A DNA stretch of 12,234 bases from Promethearchaeota archaeon (lineage in GTDB: Archaea; Asgardarchaeota; Lokiarchaeia; Sigynarchaeales; SOKP01). Both the position numbers and the translations under genes were made by a program. Below, in pieces: positions 5,831 to 11,654 of the stretch; the stretch's first letter is position 1; each line of letters begins with the position of its first letter. The notes below the pieces were generated by a model. The model was not told the origin of the DNA. It was given only the letters and a program-made list of their open reading frames with translations, and ran no database searches. The stretch covers positions 1-12,234 of the forward strand of contig JAUXAJ010000150.1 in the NCBI GenBank assembly GCA_030620005.1, read 5' to 3'.

Positions 5831-7072
5831 TCACAAATATAAGTACCCTTGATGGTTTCCTTTAGTTGATAATCGAAGACTTCCTAGAAGAATCTTTTTG
5901 ACTTTCATTTGTTCTGTATAAGTCATATCTGAAAATAATAAGATGTAATCTTTTTCCAGATTTATCGTAAATAGAAGTCCAATTTTAATGATTTCGGATT
6001 TTTCCGTAAGTAGCGCAATTATGACATAGTGATAAGGAAGCCTGACAAGTTCTTCTATATTAATTTCTATTTCAATTATTTTATCACTTTCTTTATCGTA
6101 ATCATTCTTCACGAATTTAATGTCGTTTTTAGATATTGGAATGGTTATTTTTTGAAAATCTTCTAAAATCCTGGCAAATTGACTTTGTCTAATGAATCTC
6201 CTTTCTTCTTTATCTTTTTCGAAAAAAAACTCGTTTTCATTCGAGATTAGATGGATTTTTCTGTCTTTTTTTAAATCTGCTGAAGTTTCTTCAATTATTT
6301 TTAATTCTTCATTCGAATCGTCGTGAAAAACAATTAACTCTTCTGGATCAATAGTTTTTATGAAGAAGTTCTTATATATAATACCTGCATCCGTTTTTAT
6401 CCACCCATCTGTATCGCATAAGATAAAGTCAGTGTTGGGATGTTGCGTGATATAATTATCAATTAAACTCTTACAAGCGTGAGACACGATAAATTTATAG
6501 GCTCCCTTAGGAAACGTAGCTCCTATAAATGATATTTCCCCTAGCTCGATATCATTGCCTGATATAATTGTATTTATTATATTCCCAATTGAAACACATG
6601 TAGGAAGATACATGATTTGTTGTCCCAAATCAGAATCGAGGTATCCTCCATTTAGACCTTCTCTAGTGAAGCAATTAGCGAGATATTTGATCAGCGTGGT
6701 TTTACCACTACTTATTCCTAATACCATGATCCTTAAAGGTTGTTGTCGCTCTTTTCTTCTTAACTTTTTGATGATCTTGTCCTTTATCTCAATCCATTCT
6801 TTAGGTATTGAATTCTTCTCGATTAATTTAAGGTTCTCTTCTTTACTTGTATATATATCTAATTTCGAATCCTCTAAAGCATATAAAGGGATCCTGTTAG
6901 CGCTTGACACTATTAAAACGTTCTTTATTTCAGATTTAGGTGATTCTGCAAGCATTTCTTCTTTATCTGGATTAATAATGCCTCCAAATACCTCTAATTT
7001 ACCTTCTAGTAATGTTACTCGCGTTGGACCGAGAACCAATAATGTATGGCCCTTTTTTATGTCTTTTATCAT
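5831..7072 (-). CDS. Clp1/Grc3-type polynucleotide 5'-hydroxyl kinase
   Basis: Archaeal member of the Clp1/Grc3 family, which phosphorylates 5'-OH ends of RNA or DNA with ATP and in eukaryotes serves tRNA splicing, mRNA 3' processing and rRNA maturation. The order of domains in its 413 residues fits: N-terminal beta domain with LGPTRVTLLEGKLEVFGG (14-31), P-loop kinase core with SSGKTT (121-126), LDSDLGQ (145-151, Clp1-motif with the catalytic Asp), Walker B FILCDTDGWI (216-225), an Arg-rich lid segment around R291-R292-R295, and a C-terminal beta domain. The Walker A is unusual: aligned at GK, the first Gly of GxxxxGK is Leu (L118), with a Gly one position later. ATG 7072 is chosen as the first in-frame start; TTATTTAA at 7097-7104 would give an almost leaderless message. 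It is the last gene of the minus-strand run, convergent with DUF169. Confidence 0.85.
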   Translation of the reverse strand: MIKDIKKGHTLLVLGPTRVTLLEGKLEVFGGIINPDKEEMLAESPKSEIKNVLIVSSANRIPLYALEDSKLDIYTSKEENLKLIEKNSIPKEWIEIKDKIIKKLRRKERQQPLRIMVLGISSGKTTLIKYLANCFTREGLNGGYLDSDLGQQIMYLPTCVSIGNIINTIISGNDIELGEISFIGATFPKGAYKFIVSHACKSLIDNYITQHPNTDFILCDTDGWIKTDAGIIYKNFFIKTIDPEELIVFHDDSNEELKIIEETSADLKKDRKIHLISNENEFFFEKDKEERRFIRQSQFARILEDFQKITIPISKNDIKFVKNDYDKESDKIIEIEINIEELVRLPYHYVIIALLTEKSEIIKIGLLFTINLEKDYILLFSDMTYTEQMKVKKILLGSLRLSTKGNHQGYLYL

Positions 7073-7175
7073 TTTTTTTTCATTTTATTTTGTCTGTTAA
7101 ATAATTTGAAGCAATCGTTTATTAAATAATTGTAAGTAATAGGTTAAGAAATTATATTTTTCTTTTCCGAAAAGG

Positions 7176-7619
7176 TTATATTTGTATTTCATATACTCGA
7201 AAAATTTCTTCAAATCCAAGTTTTGTGAATAATATTTTTGCGGCTTTATCCAAGTTAGTTTTTAGTGCTAGTTGGATCGATTGGACGTGATTCCTCTTGA
7301 AATAATCGATCATGTGTCTCATGAGATTCTCTCCTATTCCAGTCCTCCTTTTTTCTTCTACTACGATTAAATTTGATATGTATCCAAATCTTACGCCATT
7401 TTCTGAGTTTCTAATTGAACAGTAAGACATCCCGAGAACTTGGTTCGTATCTTTGTCGAGAGCAACTATTACTTCCTTGTTTGAATCAGACTTCTTTTTT
7501 TCCATGAGGCGATTTAGCAACCTCGTTTCGTCAAAATCTTGACCTCTAATTTTACAAAGACTCTTCATTAAATCAGTGATTTCTTCGATATCTCTTTCGG
7601 AGAACTCTCTTATGATCAT
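7176..7619 (-). CDS. GNAT family N-acetyltransferase
   Basis: A single-domain GNAT acetyltransferase of 147 residues, the usual size. It would transfer an acetyl group from acetyl-CoA to an amine on a small molecule or protein; the substrate is unknown. Evidence: start IIREFSERDIEEI (2-14), strand 4 ISNLIVVEEKRRTGIGENLM (81-100) containing the acetyl-CoA pyrophosphate loop R91-R-T-G94-I-G96, and the closing KILFTKLGFEEI (128-139), the typical A-x-x-x-Y/F-x-x-x-GF element. A TATA-like TTATAAAAA at 7646-7654 predicts a start about 5 nt before ATG 7619, so a nearly leaderless transcript. It is separated from the Clp1-type gene by 103 nt and from the broken hydrolase by 209 nt, so it is probably its own unit. 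Confidence 0.87.
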   Translation of the reverse strand: MIIREFSERDIEEITDLMKSLCKIRGQDFDETRLLNRLMEKKKSDSNKEVIVALDKDTNQVLGMSYCSIRNSENGVRFGYISNLIVVEEKRRTGIGENLMRHMIDYFKRNHVQSIQLALKTNLDKAAKILFTKLGFEEIFRVYEIQI

Positions 7620-7828
7620 CTTGGAAAAGCTATGAGAAAATTAACTTTTTATAATTTTTTTTTGTAGAGTTATAAATCTTTTAATAAGAAAAGAAATAAT
7701 AAATTTTTGGTTAGTTGCAAGAAATATTTAAATTTTGCAAGAGAAACGAATTCTAATGAAAAATAATGTCATAACAATTTTAAAATGCAATGTAAACAAC
7801 ACAAAAATATGAGAAAAAAGATTACAAA
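7620..7828. promoter_or_regulatory. Intergenic region with TTGCAAGA direct repeats upstream of the GNAT gene
   Basis: Holds the TATA-like box of the GNAT gene (7646-7654) and an 8-bp direct repeat, TTGCAAGA, at 7715-7722 and 7735-7742. The copies are 20 bp apart start to start (about two helical turns), each contains the palindrome TTGCAA, and the palindrome ATTTAAAT (7726-7733) lies between them. Such spacing is what a dimeric regulator would need, but regulation is inference. I see no gene here. Confidence 0.35.
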
Positions 7829-8230
7829 TTAAATCAAAGCCTGAATCCACTCTTTTAGTTTTTTCGCTAAAAATTCGTGATCTGGGCTGTCTAAGATGGG
7901 GTGATCGTTGTTTTCTAACCAAACTTTTTCCTTGTCTTTTGATTTTACTGCGTCAAACATGGCATCCATGCTTTTCTTTTTAATTACTGCGTCGTATCGC
8001 CCTTGAAAAAATATTACCGGGCATTCAATTTGAGGCAGTGATTTTTTCATTTCTTTTAGTAATTGTTTGATCTTTGGTGCGATATTAAGAGGAATTTTGT
8101 CGTAACCAACCCATTTTCCGTCAGTTTGCTCCTTTAACCCTTCGGAGCCAACGGAATGATATTTCACGAAGACTCTTACGAGCGGGATTAATTTCATTCC
8201 AAAACCCTTGATCCCGATTGGCGAGCTCAT
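7829..8230 (-). CDS. Alpha/beta hydrolase, C-terminal part (downstream of frameshift)
   Basis: Carries the second half of a carboxylesterase/monoacylglycerol-lipase-like hydrolase whose first half is the frame ending at 8245. Counted from the ATG at 8230 (133 residues) it has the cap region, the acid-residue motif GRYDAVI with D80, and the catalytic His in NNDHPIL (H110), then a final amphipathic helix. The frame is open upstream of 8230 as far as the A run at 8252-8256, reading KQLDGIFIMSSP, exactly the continuation expected after the nucleophile elbow of the first part. The ATG at 8230 is therefore probably an internal Met rather than a true start. On its own this piece lacks the nucleophile and cannot be an active hydrolase. 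Joined, the protein would be about 256 residues, the normal family length. Confidence 0.7.
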   Translation of the reverse strand: MSSPIGIKGFGMKLIPLVRVFVKYHSVGSEGLKEQTDGKWVGYDKIPLNIAPKIKQLLKEMKKSLPQIECPVIFFQGRYDAVIKKKSMDAMFDAVKSKDKEKVWLENNDHPILDSPDHEFLAKKLKEWIQALI

Positions 8231-8244
8231 GATAAAAATTCCGT

Positions 8245-8598
8245 CTAATTGTTTTTGCTCGCAAAAATTATCGTTAGAACGCCCCCCAAGGAGTGTCCAC
8301 CCACGATAACTTTATCACACTTTTTTTTTAACGCCTTGAATTCACTTTCGACAGCTTCTTTCCACGCGCTAACGGGAGTTTTTTCCAGGTCTTCTGGAGA
8401 AGTTCCATATCCCGGTAACAAAGGGACGTGAACGGTGTATCCACCTTCTTCGTGCAAATATTCTGCCAATGGCTTTAAATCCGCGCAGGTACCGCCTCCA
8501 CCGCCATGGATTAACAAGATTCCAGTTTTATTACCCCCGAAATAAAACGGTCCTGCGCCGGGCATTGTATTCTTATTAACATTTTGAGAATTTTTCAT
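8245..8598 (-). CDS. Alpha/beta hydrolase, N-terminal part (ends at frameshift)
   Basis: First half of a serine hydrolase resembling bacterial and archaeal carboxylesterases or monoacylglycerol lipases. Residues 26-36 give the strand and Gly-rich oxyanion loop (ILLIHGGGGG), LPGYGTSPEDLEKTPVSAW (61-79) is the typical PGxGxxPEDL stretch, and GGHSLGG (100-106) holds nucleophile S103. The frame stops at TAG 8247-8245, only 14 residues after the nucleophile, far short of a full fold. Adding one A to the run of five A (minus strand, 8252-8256) restores SKKQLDGIF and a 256-residue protein together with the frame ending at 7829. TATA-like ACTATATTAAG at 8617-8627 predicts a leaderless start at ATG 8598. 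This may be a recent pseudogene or an assembly error; see the C-terminal part. Confidence 0.75.
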   Translation of the reverse strand: MKNSQNVNKNTMPGAGPFYFGGNKTGILLIHGGGGGTCADLKPLAEYLHEEGGYTVHVPLLPGYGTSPEDLEKTPVSAWKEAVESEFKALKKKCDKVIVGGHSLGGVLTIIFASKNN

Positions 8599-8616
8599 TT
8601 TTGCTCAACCATTTTC

Positions 8617-8627
8617 TTAATATAGTA
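8617..8627 (-). promoter_or_regulatory. TATA-like box of the split hydrolase gene
   Basis: ACTATATTAAG is centred near 8622, about 25 nt from ATG 8598, which places the transcript start at or within 2 nt of the ATG. This fits leaderless transcription and shows that the hydrolase need not depend on the FmdE-like gene 48 nt upstream. Confidence 0.4.
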
Positions 8628-8646
8628 ACTATTCTTGATGTAGTAT

Positions 8647-9186
8647 TTACATTTTCTTGCTTAATTTTTTAAAGCAAGGAACGCATAATTTCTTAGTTTT
8701 AAATTCTCGTATTCTTGTACTCATCGTAGCTTCCCCGCAATTATCGCAAGCGATAGAGTCGCGTATTTGAGCCATCTCTGGGGGATTGAATTCGACTTCT
8801 TTTATCTCAAGAATCTGTTCAGGTTTCTTTTCTAACAAGCTTGATATTCTTTCTTCTCTTGTCAAGGTCTTTGCTCCAAAAGCAACGCTTTTCAGAGTCA
8901 ATTTTATTGCTTTTTTGTTTTGTCGATTGTAGAAGGTGTAATTGTTTTTTCCATGGTCTAAATGAATCAAGTTGCCTTTTCCAAAAGTCGTTCCCAACAA
9001 CGCTTGAATCGCGTCAACGCTACAATTATTATTTTCAACCACTGCGACTAATTCTTCGTCCAGAGAAAATTCGTTTCCGTGTTCCAAAATGTATTTTGAA
9101 ACCACCACACCTAAGGCTACTCCTGGACAAGCGTGTCCGTGAAATTTTACTGCTTTTTCCATCAAAAATTTTGCGTTTAACATCAT
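8647..9186 (-). CDS. FmdE-like protein with C-terminal zinc ribbon
   Basis: Belongs to the FmdE family, named after a protein linked to formylmethanofuran dehydrogenase but widespread as stand-alone genes of unclear role, thought to bind metal or a molybdopterin-related partner. The FmdE domain covers about residues 1-120, with FHGHACPGVALG (15-26; H16, H18 and C20 as likely ligands) and NNCSVDAIQALLGTTFGKGNL (53-73; C55). A zinc ribbon follows: C147-x2-C150 and C168-x2-C171. At 179 residues the length is normal for the ribbon-containing form. The frame begins ATG ATG; I use the first, with the second at 9183 equally possible, because no ribosome binding site separates them. TATA-like boxes lie at about 9207-9217 and 9221-9230. 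No molybdenum-enzyme subunit gene is nearby, so a role in methanofuran chemistry is not supported by context. Confidence 0.88.
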   Translation of the reverse strand: MMLNAKFLMEKAVKFHGHACPGVALGVVVSKYILEHGNEFSLDEELVAVVENNNCSVDAIQALLGTTFGKGNLIHLDHGKNNYTFYNRQNKKAIKLTLKSVAFGAKTLTREERISSLLEKKPEQILEIKEVEFNPPEMAQIRDSIACDNCGEATMSTRIREFKTKKLCVPCFKKLSKKM

Positions 9187-9268
9187 ACTATATCAATGTT
9201 TGATTTTTTTAAATAAATTATCAATATAAATTTTCTTGGATTTATTAGAACCGAAAAATAAAAATTAA

Positions 9269-9766
9269 TTAAAAATTTTTTTGTTTTTCTAATTTATTCA
9301 TTATATTATCAATATGCGATCCTTTCCAGTATATCTTTCTGCATTTAGGATTTTTACATCGAAAAAAATTATCCTGATATTTGAAAGTCTCAGCCCGCAC
9401 TTCTTCTTTAATTAGTTCCTTATCAATTTTTTTTAAATTTGAATTACAAACAGAACATCTAGCTCTTTGAATATTAAAATCATAGTTCAAACCAAGTTTG
9501 GCTTTAAGTTGATTAAGGTAATTATATGCATCTTCACCCTCTAAAAATATGCTTCTATCTCTTGCCTTTCTATAAAAAGCATTATCTTTAGTAATTATAA
9601 TTCTATCTTCCTTAAGAGCGAATTCTAATAATTTATCATCTGGCACTGGGTCTAAATTAAAGAGTTCTATTAAATCGTTAGCATAAATAGTATCATAGGC
9701 GAAAATACGAAGTAGGCGCGTGAGTCGTCCACACATAGAATCTGTTAAAAATTTCAACTCTCTCAT
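9269..9766 (-). CDS. Mut7-C RNase-domain protein with zinc ribbon
   Basis: Matches the Mut7-C family (COG1656-like): a PIN-related RNase domain followed by a zinc ribbon, common in archaea, with presumed RNA-cleaving activity. Counted from ATG 9766 it has 165 residues. Motifs: KFLTDSMCGRLTRLLR (5-20) with D9, the first PIN acidic residue; D43 and D44 in PVPDD; RIIITKD (55-61) with D61; then RCSVCN with C104 and C107; and FRCKNPKCRKIYWKGSH (136-152) with C137 and C142. The last pair is CxxxxC, wider than the usual CxxC. The frame also opens at ATG 9781, but TATA-like TTTTATATA (9793-9801) predicts a transcript start near 9771, downstream of that codon and just before ATG 9766. Family members also usually have only a few residues before KFL. 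Confidence 0.88.
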   Translation of the reverse strand: MRELKFLTDSMCGRLTRLLRIFAYDTIYANDLIELFNLDPVPDDKLLEFALKEDRIIITKDNAFYRKARDRSIFLEGEDAYNYLNQLKAKLGLNYDFNIQRARCSVCNSNLKKIDKELIKEEVRAETFKYQDNFFRCKNPKCRKIYWKGSHIDNIMNKLEKQKNF

Positions 9767-9792
9767 CTCTATTATACACATAAGAAATCATC

Positions 9793-9806
9793 TATATAAA
9801 ATTCCA
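9793..9806 (-). promoter_or_regulatory. TATA/BRE promoter deciding the Mut7-C start
   Basis: On the minus strand, GGAA followed by TTTTATATA looks like BRE plus TATA, centred near 9797. The expected start, 26-27 nt on, is about 9771, so ATG 9781 would be left out of the transcript and ATG 9766 would be used with a leader of about 5 nt. Confidence 0.5.
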
Positions 9807-9880
9807 ATAAGTTATTTGATGGAGAAATGTGAATGTAAGTAAAGGAATGGTTAATCCTCAATCCTTTTTTTCAATGTGTC

Positions 9881-9888
9881 AAAAAAAA
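9881..9888 (-). terminator. T8 run after the TPR-like gene
   Basis: Eight T residues on the minus strand begin 5 nt after the stop codon of the small TPR-like gene, without a strong hairpin. This is consistent with an archaeal oligo-T terminator separating it from the Mut7-C unit. Confidence 0.45.
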
Positions 9889-9893
9889 GTCAT

Positions 9894-10127
9894 TTATTCT
9901 TTCTTTTTAAAGTGGTCTGCTTTAATTTTATTGAATTTCTCCTTCGTTTTTAAGGCGTCTTCCTTCGCACCTCCCTTTTCGTACATGGCGTATGCTTTGC
10001 TCAATAATTCAAGGCATTTTTTATATTCCTTGTTCATGAAGTGATTTTCAGAAAGCTCAACGAGGTATTTTCCTTTCTTTTTGTAGAATTCAATAAATTG
10101 CCCGGATGTATCAATATTTTTACTCAT
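9894..10127 (-). CDS. Small TPR-like helical protein
   Basis: A 77-residue protein counted from ATG 10127; the frame also opens at GTG 10139, 12 nt earlier. It is almost wholly helical and highly charged. Residues about 20-55 (YLVELSENHFMNKEYKKCLELLSKA, then YAMYEKGG) have the spacing of a tetratricopeptide helix pair, and a third helix (AKEDALKTKEKFNKI) follows, ending KKKE. One TPR unit plus a capping helix could mediate a protein contact, but the partner is unknown. The Lys-rich composition resembles the neighbouring real genes, the opposite strand offers no better frame, and a TATA-like palindrome (TTAAATATATTTAA, about 10142-10156) and a T8 run flank it. I consider it a real but unassigned gene. 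Confidence 0.65.
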   Translation of the reverse strand: MSKNIDTSGQFIEFYKKKGKYLVELSENHFMNKEYKKCLELLSKAYAMYEKGGAKEDALKTKEKFNKIKADHFKKKE

Positions 10128-10217
10128 TTTTCGAAACACTCTTTAAATATATTTAAGATATAATTATCTAATGATATTAATTCAAAATAAAACTATCTCA
10201 AAATTCGAAAATTATAT

Positions 10218-11636
10218 TTAGAGTGCTTTGTTTCGGTATTCTTCCATGTCCACGACGATTCCTTTTAAACGGGCTTCGTTAGCGGCAAAAGCCATTAAAT
10301 GACTTTCTAATGACGTACGAGCGTTAGTTAAAGGTTGAAGCTTTTTTTTATCGTGAAGGGAATCAATAAAAGCGTCTATGAATGTAAAGTCTCCCCCTCC
10401 GTGGCTAGATGACGCAAGAGATAATTTTTGCTTAAAAACAACTTTTTCTGTCCCTGAGTGATGCTCGTATAAAGTTATTTTTTCTCCAGATCCGTAAAAT
10501 TCGCCCATGAGCGTCGCTTTCGTTCCATCAATTCTTAAAGTGCGACCTTCTCTTTCGCTAAAACCGTGCATCGTTAAGTTTGCCGTAATGCCATTTTCAA
10601 ATTCAATATTAACAACTTGATGATCCACGACATCGTTTTCACATTGATACACGCACCTACCATATGGGCTTGTCTTTAATATTTTCATTTTTGCGTCATC
10701 TGAATAATCTTCGGGATGATCCTCGTATAAAGCATCTACCGGCCAATCTCGATAATACCTGAGTCTTTTCAAGGGAGGAATTAATAATGTAAAGAATTTC
10801 AATATTTTCAGGTGCTTTTTTCTTAGATTTATAAAAAATTTGAACAGTTTAATCTCGCTCTTTTCTACAATTTGAATTATTGGAACGATATCGATATATA
10901 TCCTAGGAGCGTAATAAAGGCACTTGTCTTCCACCGGACAGCCTTCCACGCAATACTTTGGAGCGCCTCTTGGAGCATTTTCTGGTTTGAAATGTAATAG
11001 ATTTCCAAAAGAACTTATTTTTTTTGGAAGCGAGTCAACCATGGTGAAAATAAGGTCAAGATCATGACAGCACTTTTGGAGTATCATTGGAGAAGAGCCT
11101 TCCACATTTCTCCAATTACCCCGAACAAAAGAATGGGCCATATGATACCACGAAACGTTTTCTCTATGCGTGATGTTAATAACCTTTCCAAGCAATCCTT
11201 CTTGTATTGTTTCAAAAATTTTTGAGAAAAAATTAGTGTATCTTAACACATGACCAATACCTATTATTTTACCCGTCTCTTCAACCTTTTTAACAATTTT
11301 CACGCAATCTTCTAAAGTATGAGCCATTGGTTTCTCTAGAAGAACATCGTAACCTTTTTCCAATGCTTTTAGTGTGGGTTCGGTGTGCATTTGGTCCTGT
11401 GTGCATATAAAGCAAGTATCTGCAAACTTATCTTCACTTAATAAGTCCTCCCAACTTTTGTAGCATCTATTTGGCGAAATATCGTGAGATTTAGCAAATT
11501 TTTCACGGCGTCTTTTTATTGGTTCTGCCACGGCGATAAACTTTAACTTTTTAGGGTTTCTTAGCGCGTAAGCTCCATAAGTAGTCATTCCACGACTATC
11601 TGCGCCGCACAGGATTGCTGATATTTTTTCTTCCAT
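10218..11636 (-). CDS. Gfo/Idh/MocA family oxidoreductase
   Basis: NAD(P)-dependent dehydrogenase of the Gfo/Idh/MocA family, which acts mostly on sugars, inositols and similar polyols. Residues 1-125 form the Rossmann domain: AILCGADSRG (7-16, dinucleotide-binding loop), VAEP (36-39), ICTQDQMHTEP (77-87) and the hallmark E101-K102-P103. The C-terminal domain has the active-site region KCCHDLDL (188-195) with H191. At 472 residues it is longer than the usual 330-390. The extra part, about 225-315, begins with a Cys cluster (C229, C233, C239, in YCVEGCPVEDKC) and continues with a hydrophobic and basic stretch; similar inserts occur in a subgroup of the family. The substrate cannot be told. The ATG lies 18 nt after the chorismate synthase stop, so the two are probably co-transcribed although no pathway link is obvious. 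Confidence 0.9.
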   Translation of the reverse strand: MEEKISAILCGADSRGMTTYGAYALRNPKKLKFIAVAEPIKRRREKFAKSHDISPNRCYKSWEDLLSEDKFADTCFICTQDQMHTEPTLKALEKGYDVLLEKPMAHTLEDCVKIVKKVEETGKIIGIGHVLRYTNFFSKIFETIQEGLLGKVINITHRENVSWYHMAHSFVRGNWRNVEGSSPMILQKCCHDLDLIFTMVDSLPKKISSFGNLLHFKPENAPRGAPKYCVEGCPVEDKCLYYAPRIYIDIVPIIQIVEKSEIKLFKFFINLRKKHLKILKFFTLLIPPLKRLRYYRDWPVDALYEDHPEDYSDDAKMKILKTSPYGRCVYQCENDVVDHQVVNIEFENGITANLTMHGFSEREGRTLRIDGTKATLMGEFYGSGEKITLYEHHSGTEKVVFKQKLSLASSSHGGGDFTFIDAFIDSLHDKKKLQPLTNARTSLESHLMAFAANEARLKGIVVDMEEYRNKAL

Positions 11637-11654
11637 GTTTAAATCCCACTCTCG

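Noticed and set aside
6555..7100. 181-codon plus-strand frame
   Set aside because: It is antisense to the Clp1-type kinase; its hydrophobic look comes from complementing Lys/Glu-rich codons.
7162..7174. CTTTTC-C-GAAAAG inverted repeat just after the GNAT stop as a terminator
   Set aside because: The loop is too small for the full stem and on the transcribed strand it is followed by A, not T, residues.
7728..7922. 64-codon minus-strand frame overlapping the hydrolase C terminus
   Set aside because: It overlaps the catalytic-His region in another frame and has a tail of low-complexity hydrophobic residues.
8245..8260. Programmed -1 ribosomal frameshift in the hydrolase
   Set aside because: The C-AAA-AAC heptamer does not fit the X-XXY-YYZ rule and I see no strong downstream structure; a lost A is simpler.
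8841..9203. 120-codon plus-strand frame
   Set aside because: It is antisense to the FmdE-like gene with conserved His/Cys motifs.
9829..10044. 71-codon plus-strand frame
   Set aside because: It is antisense to the TPR-like gene; Phe/Ser-rich shadow composition and no promoter.
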